Positions 7,672 to 14,877 of a stretch of DNA of 57,715 nucleotides are shown piece after piece (the first letter of the stretch is position 1; every line of letters starts with the position of its first letter). This DNA comes from Actinomadura hibisca NBRC 15177 (GTDB lineage: Bacteria > Actinomycetota > Actinomycetes > Streptosporangiales > Streptosporangiaceae). The DNA lies in contig NZ_BCRO01000082.1 of NCBI RefSeq assembly GCF_001552635.1, positions 1 to 57,715 of the forward strand. The letters are read 5' to 3'. Below the pieces are notes generated by a model. It worked only from the letters and a program-made list of their open reading frames with translations. It was not told the DNA's origin and made no database searches. The position numbers and the translations under genes are program-made.

Positions 7672-10600
7672 ATGACACAGGGGGTGGCGGCAGTGGCCGA
7701 CGCTTGGCGGCCCACGTCCGAGCTCGAACGCCGGTTGCAGGAGGCGGTCCGGGCCGGGGACCCGGAGGGGTACTTCCGGCTCCTGGCCGGCGGCGAGCTG
7801 GTCGTGCCCGTGCCACCGGACATGATCGACGACGTGCTGGCCAACGAGGCCCAGCCGACCTGGCCCGCCTACCGGGACCGGGACCGCATGTGGGTGCTGG
7901 TCTACACCTCGGCCGCCGCGATGCGCGCGTGCCTGGGGCCGGGGTACCGGCACTTCCTGAAGCTGAAGTTCAGCGACCTGGCCGAGACCTGGCCCGATCC
8001 GCGCTGGTGGCTGGCGGTGAACGCGCCGGCGGGCACGACGGTGCTGGGCGGGGCGGAGCCGCGCGGGCTGGCGATCGAGGCGCGGCTGCCGTCGTGGTTC
8101 GTGCGGCAGCTCGCGGACGGCGACACGATGCCGCCGCTCGCGGGACGTCCGGAGCTGCTCGGGGACGTGGAGAGCGGGAACGAGCCGCTGCCGTCCGGCG
8201 ACGTGCCGGTGGCGGGGCGGGCGGTGTCGGCGGCGAACGCGCCGACGGTTCCGGTCCCTTACGGCACGACTCCGCAGGAGCCGGTCACGCCCGCCGCTTC
8301 GCAAGGACGCGTCAGGCCCGCGACTCCGCAGGAGCCCGTCACGCCTGCGACTTCGCAGGGACCGGTCACACCCGCGGATTCGCAGGAGTCTGTCAGGCCC
8401 GCGGCTTCGCAAGGACGCATTGGGCACGCGACTCCGCAGGAGCCCGTCACGCCTGCGGATTCGCTGGAACCCCTCGCGCCCACGGCTCCGCCAGAGCCGG
8501 ACGCGCTCGTGGCTCCACAGGAGCCGGTCACGCCTGCGGTTCCGCAGGAGCCCGTCGCGCCCGTGGCTTCGCCAGGGCCGGACGCGACGCCGTTCGGCGC
8601 CGTGCAGCCCGACGCGCATGAGTCCGCCGCGTCCCAGCCCGCCGAGCCCACCGTCCCCGAGCCCACCGCCGCGACGCCGCTCCCCGAGCCGTCCGGCCCC
8701 TCGCCCGACGAGACGCGCCTGGACCTCCCGGCCGTCCCCGCCGACGCCCCCCAGCCGCCCGCCGACCAGCAGGCCGACGACGCCGCGCAGTGGGAGGAGC
8801 TCCAGGAGCAGCACCGCGAGCTCCCGCGTGAGGAGCCCCGGCCGGAGTTCCAGCCCGCCAACGACATCGAGCGCGGCCTGCTGCGCGCCGCCGCCGCCAA
8901 CGACCACGACCTGTTCCTCCAGACGCTCGCCGACGCCGAGGTCCTGCTCCCCATCCCCGAGGACATGGACTACTCGCTGCGGCCCGGCCGTCCCGGCTTC
9001 CCGTGGCAGACGCGCGAGGTGGACGGCGCCGTCACGGTGCCGGTGTTCACCTCGCCCGAGCGCCTGGTCGAGGCCGCCCGCGCGTCCGGCGCGGGCACCG
9101 AGTTCATCAAGCTGCCGTTCACCTCGGTGCTGCGCTACTGGCCCGACCTGGGCTGGCTGCTGGCGATCAACTCCGGGGCCCCGGCCGGCGGCACGATCCT
9201 GGCCGAGCAGCTCCCGGGCCTGGCGGCCTGGGCCGACCAGCGCGCCGCGCGGCGGATGGCCGAGGGCTTCGAGCCGCAGAACGAGGTCGAGCAGCGGCTG
9301 TTCGACGCGGCGCTGCGCCGCGACACCAACGCGTTCTTCAAGGTGCTGCTGGGCGCGCAGGTGCTGGTCGCCGCCGATCCCGACACCCCGTGGGGCATCG
9401 CGCCCGACGACCCGGAGTTCCCGTGGCGGCCGGTCACCGTGCACGGCCGCCCGGCGGTGCAGGTGTTCACCTCGCTGAAGTGGATGACCGACGCCATCGG
9501 GTCGTCGCGGTTCGTGATGCCGGGCTTCCTGGACATGGTCGCGGCCTGGCCGGACGGCGAGTGGACGCTGGTGCTCAACCCGGGCACGCCGGTGGACGCG
9601 ACGCTGCCCGCCGAGCAGGTCCGCGCGCTGAGCGGGCCGCCGCGCACCGAGCCCGTGCCGCCGAGCGTGGCGCAGACCGTCCATGACGCCGACGCCGACG
9701 CCGCTCCGGAGGCCGCCGAGACCGCCGCGTCGCCCGTGCCCGAACCCGAGCCGCAGGCCGTCCCGCAGGCCGCACCCGAGCCCGAGCCCGCCGCCGAGGA
9801 GCCCCTCTTCGAGCCCGGCAACCGCATCGACCAGGAGCTCTACGAGGCCGCGCTCGGCGGCGACTCCGACGCCTTCCTGCGCGTGCTGCTGGCCGCGAAC
9901 GTGCTGGTCCCGATCCCGCAGGACGCGCCGCTGGAGGTCACCCCCGTCCAGCGCGAGTTCCGCTGGGAGGCGGCGCTGCGCGGCGACGAGGCCGTGCGGG
10001 TGTTCACCTCGCTGGTCCGGCTGCGCGAGGTGCTGCCGGAGTCGCGGTTCGTGTACGCCGACTTCCGCGAGCTGATCGGGTCCTGGCCGCGCGAGGACTG
10101 GGCCATGCTGCTCAACCCCGGCACCCGGATCGGCGCGTCGCTGCGCGGTGACCAGGTGCGGGCGCTCAGCGAGTGGGCGGTGCGGGTCGGGCTGGTCCAG
10201 CCGCGCCCGGAGGCCCCGGCGCCGCCCGCGCCCGTGCCGCCGGTCGCGCCGCGCGAGCCCGCGCCCGAGCCGTCCGGCGCGGACGGCTCGCCGCTGGCGA
10301 CCGTCCACGACCAGGACCTGGCGGCCTACGACGTGCCGCCCGCCCAGGACACCCTGCGCGACGAGCCGCCCGTCCGAGACGTCCCGCACGACGGGCCGTC
10401 GCCGGGCGCGCCGCGCTCGTTCGCCGCGCCCGCGCAGGACGCGGAGCCGCTGGCGGCCGACGGGTACGACGAGTACCCCGACGACCGCGCCCCCGCCGCG
10501 CTCCCCGAGCCCGAGGGCGAGCCGGTGCCGCAACCGGCCATCATGCAGAAGGTCGTGCCGCACGGCCACGTCACCTGGTACCTGGAGCAGGGCTACGACC

Positions 10601-11055
10601 GGGTCGGCGGGTTCGTGCACCTCACCTCCGACGTCGCCGACCTCCAGACGCCGGTCCAGCTCTACGAGGCGCTGGGCCTGCTGTACACCGACGCGCCGTT
10701 CGCCCCCGACGACGAGGGCGTCTACGTGATCCGCTGGCCCGCCTACTGCCCCGACCTGTACCGCATCCCCTTCGGCGGCCGTACCGAGGAGGAGCTGGCG
10801 ACCTGGGGCGAGGCGGGCTGGGTGCTGGAGGACGCGCCGTTCGAGGGCGGCGGGTTCGCGCCGGGCAGCGCGGGTTCCATCCGCGAATACAAGGTGGACA
10901 GCGTCCGCCTGCCCTACGGTGCGGAGATGTACTTCCTGGGCATGGACCGCTCGGAGCGGTTCGTGGCCATGTACGACCCGGACCGGCTCGCCTGGTTGCG
11001 GCCCGAGACCGCCGGGCCGGCCGGGCAGGAGGACCAGACGGAGGTCGCGCAGTGA
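7672..11055 (+). CDS. Large protein with four SseB-type domains and an unassigned C-terminal domain
   Basis: The 1127-residue product contains four copies of an SseB N-terminal-like domain at about residues 12-130, 393-521, 533-653 and 713-833. Each starts with a helical ELxxALxxGDxxAFxxxLLxAxVLVP-type block and ends in a WPDxxWLLxxNPGTP-type block. Domain 1 is separated from domain 2 by a ~190-residue Pro-rich linker with PQEPVTPA repeats. A distinct domain at about 956-1127 (VTWYLEQGYDRVGGFVHL ... RWPAYCPDLYRIPFGG) was not recognised. No signal peptide or membrane segment is visible, so it is probably cytoplasmic. The stop codon overlaps the start of the next gene by four bases, implying coupled translation. 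Role unknown. Confidence 0.8.
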   Translation: MTQGVAAVADAWRPTSELERRLQEAVRAGDPEGYFRLLAGGELVVPVPPDMIDDVLANEAQPTWPAYRDRDRMWVLVYTSAAAMRACLGPGYRHFLKLKFSDLAETWPDPRWWLAVNAPAGTTVLGGAEPRGLAIEARLPSWFVRQLADGDTMPPLAGRPELLGDVESGNEPLPSGDVPVAGRAVSAANAPTVPVPYGTTPQEPVTPAASQGRVRPATPQEPVTPATSQGPVTPADSQESVRPAASQGRIGHATPQEPVTPADSLEPLAPTAPPEPDALVAPQEPVTPAVPQEPVAPVASPGPDATPFGAVQPDAHESAASQPAEPTVPEPTAATPLPEPSGPSPDETRLDLPAVPADAPQPPADQQADDAAQWEELQEQHRELPREEPRPEFQPANDIERGLLRAAAANDHDLFLQTLADAEVLLPIPEDMDYSLRPGRPGFPWQTREVDGAVTVPVFTSPERLVEAARASGAGTEFIKLPFTSVLRYWPDLGWLLAINSGAPAGGTILAEQLPGLAAWADQRAARRMAEGFEPQNEVEQRLFDAALRRDTNAFFKVLLGAQVLVAADPDTPWGIAPDDPEFPWRPVTVHGRPAVQVFTSLKWMTDAIGSSRFVMPGFLDMVAAWPDGEWTLVLNPGTPVDATLPAEQVRALSGPPRTEPVPPSVAQTVHDADADAAPEAAETAASPVPEPEPQAVPQAAPEPEPAAEEPLFEPGNRIDQELYEAALGGDSDAFLRVLLAANVLVPIPQDAPLEVTPVQREFRWEAALRGDEAVRVFTSLVRLREVLPESRFVYADFRELIGSWPREDWAMLLNPGTRIGASLRGDQVRALSEWAVRVGLVQPRPEAPAPPAPVPPVAPREPAPEPSGADGSPLATVHDQDLAAYDVPPAQDTLRDEPPVRDVPHDGPSPGAPRSFAAPAQDAEPLAADGYDEYPDDRAPAALPEPEGEPVPQPAIMQKVVPHGHVTWYLEQGYDRVGGFVHLTSDVADLQTPVQLYEALGLLYTDAPFAPDDEGVYVIRWPAYCPDLYRIPFGGRTEEELATWGEAGWVLEDAPFEGGGFAPGSAGSIREYKVDSVRLPYGAEMYFLGMDRSERFVAMYDPDRLAWLRPETAGPAGQEDQTEVAQ
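8272..8590 (+). repeat. Degenerate tandem repeats encoding the Pro-rich linker
   Basis: Within the SseB-repeat gene, units of about 30 bases encoding variants of TPQEPVTPA and SQGPVTPA recur some ten times. Third-base variation among units is high (CCC/CCT/CCG, GCG/GCT), so these copies are old or selected at protein level. They create a likely slippage zone. Confidence 0.7.
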
Positions 11056-11420
11056 TCCGGGACGGGTACCAGGCGCGCTGGCTGGGGCGCGACTTCGAGG
11101 CCGCGCCGGGCGCCGACGGCGAGATCCGGCTCTACAGCGACGGGCCGACCGACGGGTTCGAGGAGTTGCGGCCGGGCCGCTACCGGCGGGTGGTGCCCGC
11201 GTTCGAGGTGGAGGAGCTGCGGTACGTGCGCACGGTGTGCACCTGGCGCGGCGAGCCGTTCGTGATCGTCGGCGAGCACGACGGCTGGTTGCGGGTGGAG
11301 TACGCCGGCGGCCGCGCGCCGGTCGCGCGGCGGCTCGGGCTGGACCGCGTCGACCAGGGCGTCTGGCAGAGCTGGGCGCCGCGCGACGAGCTCGAGGACG
11401 TGCGCGAGGAGTCGACCTGA
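11052..11420 (+). CDS. Small protein translationally coupled to the SseB-repeat gene
   Basis: This 122-residue protein is predicted to be a compact, beta-rich globular domain (GYQARWLGRDFEAAPG, RYVRTVCTWRGEPFVIVGE, WLRVEYAGG). No enzyme motif is recognised. Its GTG start (11052) overlaps the TGA of the preceding gene in a GTGA arrangement, so both products should be made in fixed ratio. The pairing of a long multidomain protein with a short downstream partner suggests an adaptor or an immunity/antidote role. That is inference only. Confidence 0.7.
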   Translation: MIRDGYQARWLGRDFEAAPGADGEIRLYSDGPTDGFEELRPGRYRRVVPAFEVEELRYVRTVCTWRGEPFVIVGEHDGWLRVEYAGGRAPVARRLGLDRVDQGVWQSWAPRDELEDVREEST

Positions 11421-11560
11421 ACCGGGCGTGAACACTCACCTCCCGACGGGGTGATCCGGACATCGGGGGTTGATTCGAGCCGTAGATCCGTGTTCGCATG
11501 ATTTCGGCGACGGCCCTTGGGGTAGGGCGAGGCTCAGGCGCACAAGGAGGTGCTGACGCG

Positions 11561-12661
11561 GTGTTCCCCCCACCGGCAGGCAGACCGATGCTGCTCGGCC
11601 TCGGCGCGGCCGCGGTGCTGGCCGCGGGCGCGGTCCCGGCGCAGGCGGCCTCGGCGGCGGCGCTCGCGGTCAGCGTGTCGCCGCCCGCGCAGGTCCGCAC
11701 GGCGGGGCAGACCGCTACGGTGACCGCGCTGGTCACGCGCGGAACCCGCGACTTCAAGGGCGCGACGTTGCGCGTCACCGGACCGGACGCGGTGTCGTTC
11801 ACCTGCCGCGCCCCGGCGGTGAAGACGGCGGCGGGTTGCGACCTGAGCGCGGTCTCCGCCCGCACGGCCGCCGCGACGGCGTCGGTGACGCTGGGCGAGA
11901 GCGCGGTGAAGGAGAAGACGACGCTCTCCCTTACCGTGACCGCGACCAAGGCGGGCACATCGGCGTCCGGCGTCGCGAAGGTCACCTTCACGCCGGTGAA
12001 GGACGACGAGCCCGGCGAGCCGTCGCCCTCACCGTCGCCGACCTCGCCCACACCCACGCCCACACCCACGCCCACCGATCCGGAGTCGCCGGTCCCGCCG
12101 ACCAAGCCCCCCACGACCAAGCCGACCAAGCCCACGCCGTCGCCCTCGCCGTCCCTGTCACCGGGGTCGGGCAAGGGACCGTCGGACGGGAAGGACGGCA
12201 AGGACAAGGACAAGGGGTCGTCGGGCGGCGGATCGAACTCCGGGTCCGGTTCGAGCGGCGGTTCCGGGTCGGGCTCCGGCGGTTCCGGTTCGACCGGCGG
12301 CGGAGACTACACGCCGCCGTCCCCGAACGGCTCGTTCAAGTCCGAGAACGCCCAAACCCCCCAGGTCGCGCTGCCGCCGATCGCGCAGAGCCCCTCGGTC
12401 GCGCCGCCGAGCACCGCCACGATGACGAGCGCCCCCGAGAGCCGCCTGCGCAACAACCAGACGCCCGTCGCCCAGGAGCTCACGTTCGAGCGGATGGCCA
12501 GCACGCAGGTGGCGTGGCTGGCGGCGCTGCTGGTGGCGTTCTCGCTGCTGCTGACCCAGCTCCGGCTGGGCCGCCGCGCCGATCCGGCCGCCGTGGTGGA
12601 GGCCCGGCGGCGCGCCAAGGGCACCCACCGGCGGCCGCGCAAGGGCGTGTTCGGCAAGTAG
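11561..12661 (+). CDS. Secreted, membrane-anchored surface protein with Pro/Thr and Gly/Ser stalk
   Basis: The 366-residue protein carries an N-terminal export signal (MLLGLGAAAVLAAGAVPAQA), a globular beta-sandwich-like region of about 100 residues with two cysteines (SFTCRAPAVKTAAGCDL), then a Pro/Thr/Ser and Lys/Gly/Ser-rich stalk, and a C-terminal membrane helix (about 320-340, VAWLAALLVAFSLLL) followed by a basic cytoplasmic tail. It should display its N-terminal domain outside the cell. GTG at 11561 is favoured because AAGGAGG lies ten bases upstream. No LPXTG sorting motif is seen. Function unknown. Confidence 0.75.
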   Translation: MFPPPAGRPMLLGLGAAAVLAAGAVPAQAASAAALAVSVSPPAQVRTAGQTATVTALVTRGTRDFKGATLRVTGPDAVSFTCRAPAVKTAAGCDLSAVSARTAAATASVTLGESAVKEKTTLSLTVTATKAGTSASGVAKVTFTPVKDDEPGEPSPSPSPTSPTPTPTPTPTDPESPVPPTKPPTTKPTKPTPSPSPSLSPGSGKGPSDGKDGKDKDKGSSGGGSNSGSGSSGGSGSGSGGSGSTGGGDYTPPSPNGSFKSENAQTPQVALPPIAQSPSVAPPSTATMTSAPESRLRNNQTPVAQELTFERMASTQVAWLAALLVAFSLLLTQLRLGRRADPAAVVEARRRAKGTHRRPRKGVFGK

Positions 12662-12733
12662 GCGCTTGGCGAGGAGGACCGCGAGCAGGACCAGGCCAGG
12701 CGTCGCCATGCGGGCGCCCGGCCAGGACGGGCG

Positions 12734-13549
12734 TCAGGCGCGCATCAGCGCGTGGCAGGCGATCGCGGCGGCGGCCACCACGTTCAGCGAGTCCACGCCG
12801 TTGGCCATGGCCTGCGCGCTCATCGGGATGCAGACCGGCTGGTCGGCCTCGGCCAGCCAGTGCGAGGTCAGCCCGTCGCCCTCCGAGCCGAGCAGCAGCG
12901 CGGCCCGGTCGCCGGTCTTGGCGTCGTCGAGCGGGACGGCGGCCTGGTCGGGGGTGAGGGCCAGCAGCGTGAACCCGGCCTCGCGCAGCGCGCCGAGGCC
13001 GTCGCGCCAGTTGTCCATCCGCGCGTAGGGGACGGCGAAGACCGCGCCCATCGACACCTTGATCGCGCGCCGGTAGAGGGGGTCGGCGCAGCGCGGCGAC
13101 AACACCACCGCGTCGACGCCGAGCGCCGCCGCGCACCGGAAGATCGAGCCGACGTTGGCGTGGTCGACCAGGTCCTCCAGCACCAGCAGCCGCCGCGCCC
13201 CGGCGACCAGATCGGCGACCGGCGGCAGCGGCAGCCTGACCAGCGAGGCGAGCGCGCCGCGGTGCACCTGGAAGCCCGCCACCGCCTCCACCACGGCGTC
13301 GTCGGCGACGTAGACGGGCGCGTCCACGCCGTCCAGCAGGTCGGCGAGCGGGTCGGCCCAGCGGCGCGCCATCAGCAACGACCGCACCGGATGCCCGGTG
13401 CCGACCGCGCGGCGGATCACCTTCTCGCCCTCGGCGATGAACAGCCCGTGCTCGGCCTCCAGGCTCTTGCGCAGGTTGACGTCGCGCAGCCGGGTGTAGT
13501 CGGCCAGGCGCGGGTCGGCGGGGTCGGTGACGGGAACGAGCTGGGCCAT
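12734..13549 (-). CDS. SpoU/TrmH-family RNA 2'-O-ribose methyltransferase
   Basis: This 271-residue protein has a substrate-binding N-terminal region (LFIAEGEKVIRRAV) and a SPOUT domain with the three family motifs: LEDLVDHANVGSIFRCA, LLLGSEGDGL and IPMSAQAMANGVDSLNVVAA, which form the knotted SAM site. It should methylate a ribose in rRNA or tRNA in the cytoplasm; the exact nucleotide cannot be told from sequence. The ATG at 13549 is preceded directly by GGGGG. It ends 73 bases from the convergent surface-protein gene. Confidence 0.9.
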   Translation of the reverse strand: MAQLVPVTDPADPRLADYTRLRDVNLRKSLEAEHGLFIAEGEKVIRRAVGTGHPVRSLLMARRWADPLADLLDGVDAPVYVADDAVVEAVAGFQVHRGALASLVRLPLPPVADLVAGARRLLVLEDLVDHANVGSIFRCAAALGVDAVVLSPRCADPLYRRAIKVSMGAVFAVPYARMDNWRDGLGALREAGFTLLALTPDQAAVPLDDAKTGDRAALLLGSEGDGLTSHWLAEADQPVCIPMSAQAMANGVDSLNVVAAAAIACHALMRA

Positions 13550-13593
13550 CCCCCCATTGTGCCGACCGTCCGCGACCCGCCGGGACGTGCCGG

Positions 13594-14616
13594 TCAGGGC
13601 AGCCCCAGCTCGGCGACGACCGCGCGGTGGTCGCTGCCGTGCAGGTCGTGGACGGTGTAGGAGCGCACCCGGGCCCGCCGGTCCACCAGGACGTGGTCCA
13701 GGGTCAGCGGGATCGCCGTGCCCCAGGTGTGCACCAGGCCCTTGCCGGTCCGGTCGGCGGCGTCGGCGTAGCCGCGGCCGATCAGGGCGCGCAGGGTGGC
13801 GTGGTCGAGGGTGGCGTTGAAGTCGCCCGCCAGGATGCGGACCGGCGCACCGTCCGCGCCGCTCGCGGCGGGCAGCTCGCCGATGTCGCGCCGCCAGTCG
13901 CGGTGGCTCTCCCCGGAGATCGGCGGCACCGGGTGCACCGCCGTGATCTCGATCTTCCGGCCACTAACGGCCAGTTCCGCGCTCGGCATCGCCATCTGGG
14001 TGCGGGGCAGCGCGGGCAGGGCACGCAGCGGGTACCGCGAGTAAAGGCCCGATCCGGCGGCCTGGACGCGCGCGTCCACGACCTTGTACGGCAACAGCCG
14101 CGCCAGCCCGGCGCGCTCGTAGCGGCCCACGGCCTCGGGCGGCAGCTCCTGGAGGCTCAGCACGTCGACGTTCCCGCGCCGGACCAGGTCGACGAGCTGG
14201 TCGGCGTCGGTCTCGCCGAAGTACAGGTTGGCGCTCATCACCCTGATCACCGGGCCGTGCGGCGCGGGCTGGCCGCCGCCGAACGCCCGGGGCAACACCG
14301 CCGCGCCCAGGCTCACCGCGACCAGCGCCGCCGCGACGGCCGCCGCCGGGCGGCGCAGCAACAGCGCCGCGACCACCGGCACCGGGGCGGCGACCGCCAC
14401 GAACGGCGTCACCGCCAGCAACGGCGCGGCCAGCTCCCCGATCACCGGCAGCCGGTCGCCCCCGGCCCAGCGGACCAGCGCCCACAGGCCCCATCCGGCC
14501 ACCCCGGTCCAGGCCAGGACGGTCCGGGCCCGCCCGGCCAGCGAACCGCGCCCGGCGTCCCCCGTTCCGGCCCCGTTCACATCGATTTTCTGCCCGGTCG
14601 TCCCGCCCACCGGCAC
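13594..14616 (-). CDS. Membrane-anchored endonuclease/exonuclease/phosphatase family protein
   Basis: The 340-residue protein starts with about three hydrophobic segments (residues ~31-49, 61-87, 92-107) and continues with an EEP domain. Active-site elements are present: MSANLYFGE, VLSLQEL, RILAGDFNAT and LHGSDHRAVVAEL. These match Mg-dependent hydrolases of phosphodiesters or phosphoinositides; actinobacteria carry many such membrane-anchored forms whose substrate is unknown. The catalytic part should face outside. GTG at 14616 follows a GAGGGGG ribosome site. It lies 44 bases upstream of, and could be co-transcribed with, the SPOUT methylase on the same strand. Confidence 0.85.
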   Translation of the reverse strand: MPVGGTTGQKIDVNGAGTGDAGRGSLAGRARTVLAWTGVAGWGLWALVRWAGGDRLPVIGELAAPLLAVTPFVAVAAPVPVVAALLLRRPAAAVAAALVAVSLGAAVLPRAFGGGQPAPHGPVIRVMSANLYFGETDADQLVDLVRRGNVDVLSLQELPPEAVGRYERAGLARLLPYKVVDARVQAAGSGLYSRYPLRALPALPRTQMAMPSAELAVSGRKIEITAVHPVPPISGESHRDWRRDIGELPAASGADGAPVRILAGDFNATLDHATLRALIGRGYADAADRTGKGLVHTWGTAIPLTLDHVLVDRRARVRSYTVHDLHGSDHRAVVAELGLP

Positions 14617-14806
14617 CCGCCCCCTCGCCGACCGGAGATGCCCGGCCGGGCTCGCCGCCCGCAGTCCTCGTCCCCTAGTTCTAGGGACGATCGGCCCGCC
14701 CCGGGAGTTGCCGCGCGGAGTGTGAGCGGATCGTCACCGGCCCCCTCGATGCCGCTGTCCGGCTGACATACGCTGATGACCTGCGTCATTATCATTTTTG
14801 AGTTCT

Positions 14807-14835
14807 TTGTAACCTCAGGTCCGTACTACTACAGT
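14807..14835 (+). promoter_or_regulatory. Candidate promoter for the solute-binding/VWA gene
   Basis: TTGTAA (14807-14812), 17 bases, TACAGT (14830-14835), about 40 bases before the GTG at 14878. An imperfect inverted repeat TGATGAC/GTCATTA (about 14774-14790) sits just upstream and could be an operator. Confidence 0.4.
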
Positions 14836-14877
14836 GCCGGGGAACATCGACGGGTTTCTGGTGAATCGAGGGCAGCC

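Noticed and set aside
10540..11055. C-terminal domain of the SseB-repeat protein as a TNT-type NAD-glycohydrolase toxin
   Set aside because: Similarity is limited to a few short phrases; the catalytic residues of TNT could not be located, so no family was assigned.
7318..12213. A very long open frame on the minus strand (over 1600 codons) opposite the SseB and surface-protein genes
   Set aside because: Its translation is Arg/Gly/Val-rich low-complexity text typical of the antisense of a GC3-biased gene, while the plus-strand frames have clear domains, starts and ribosome sites.
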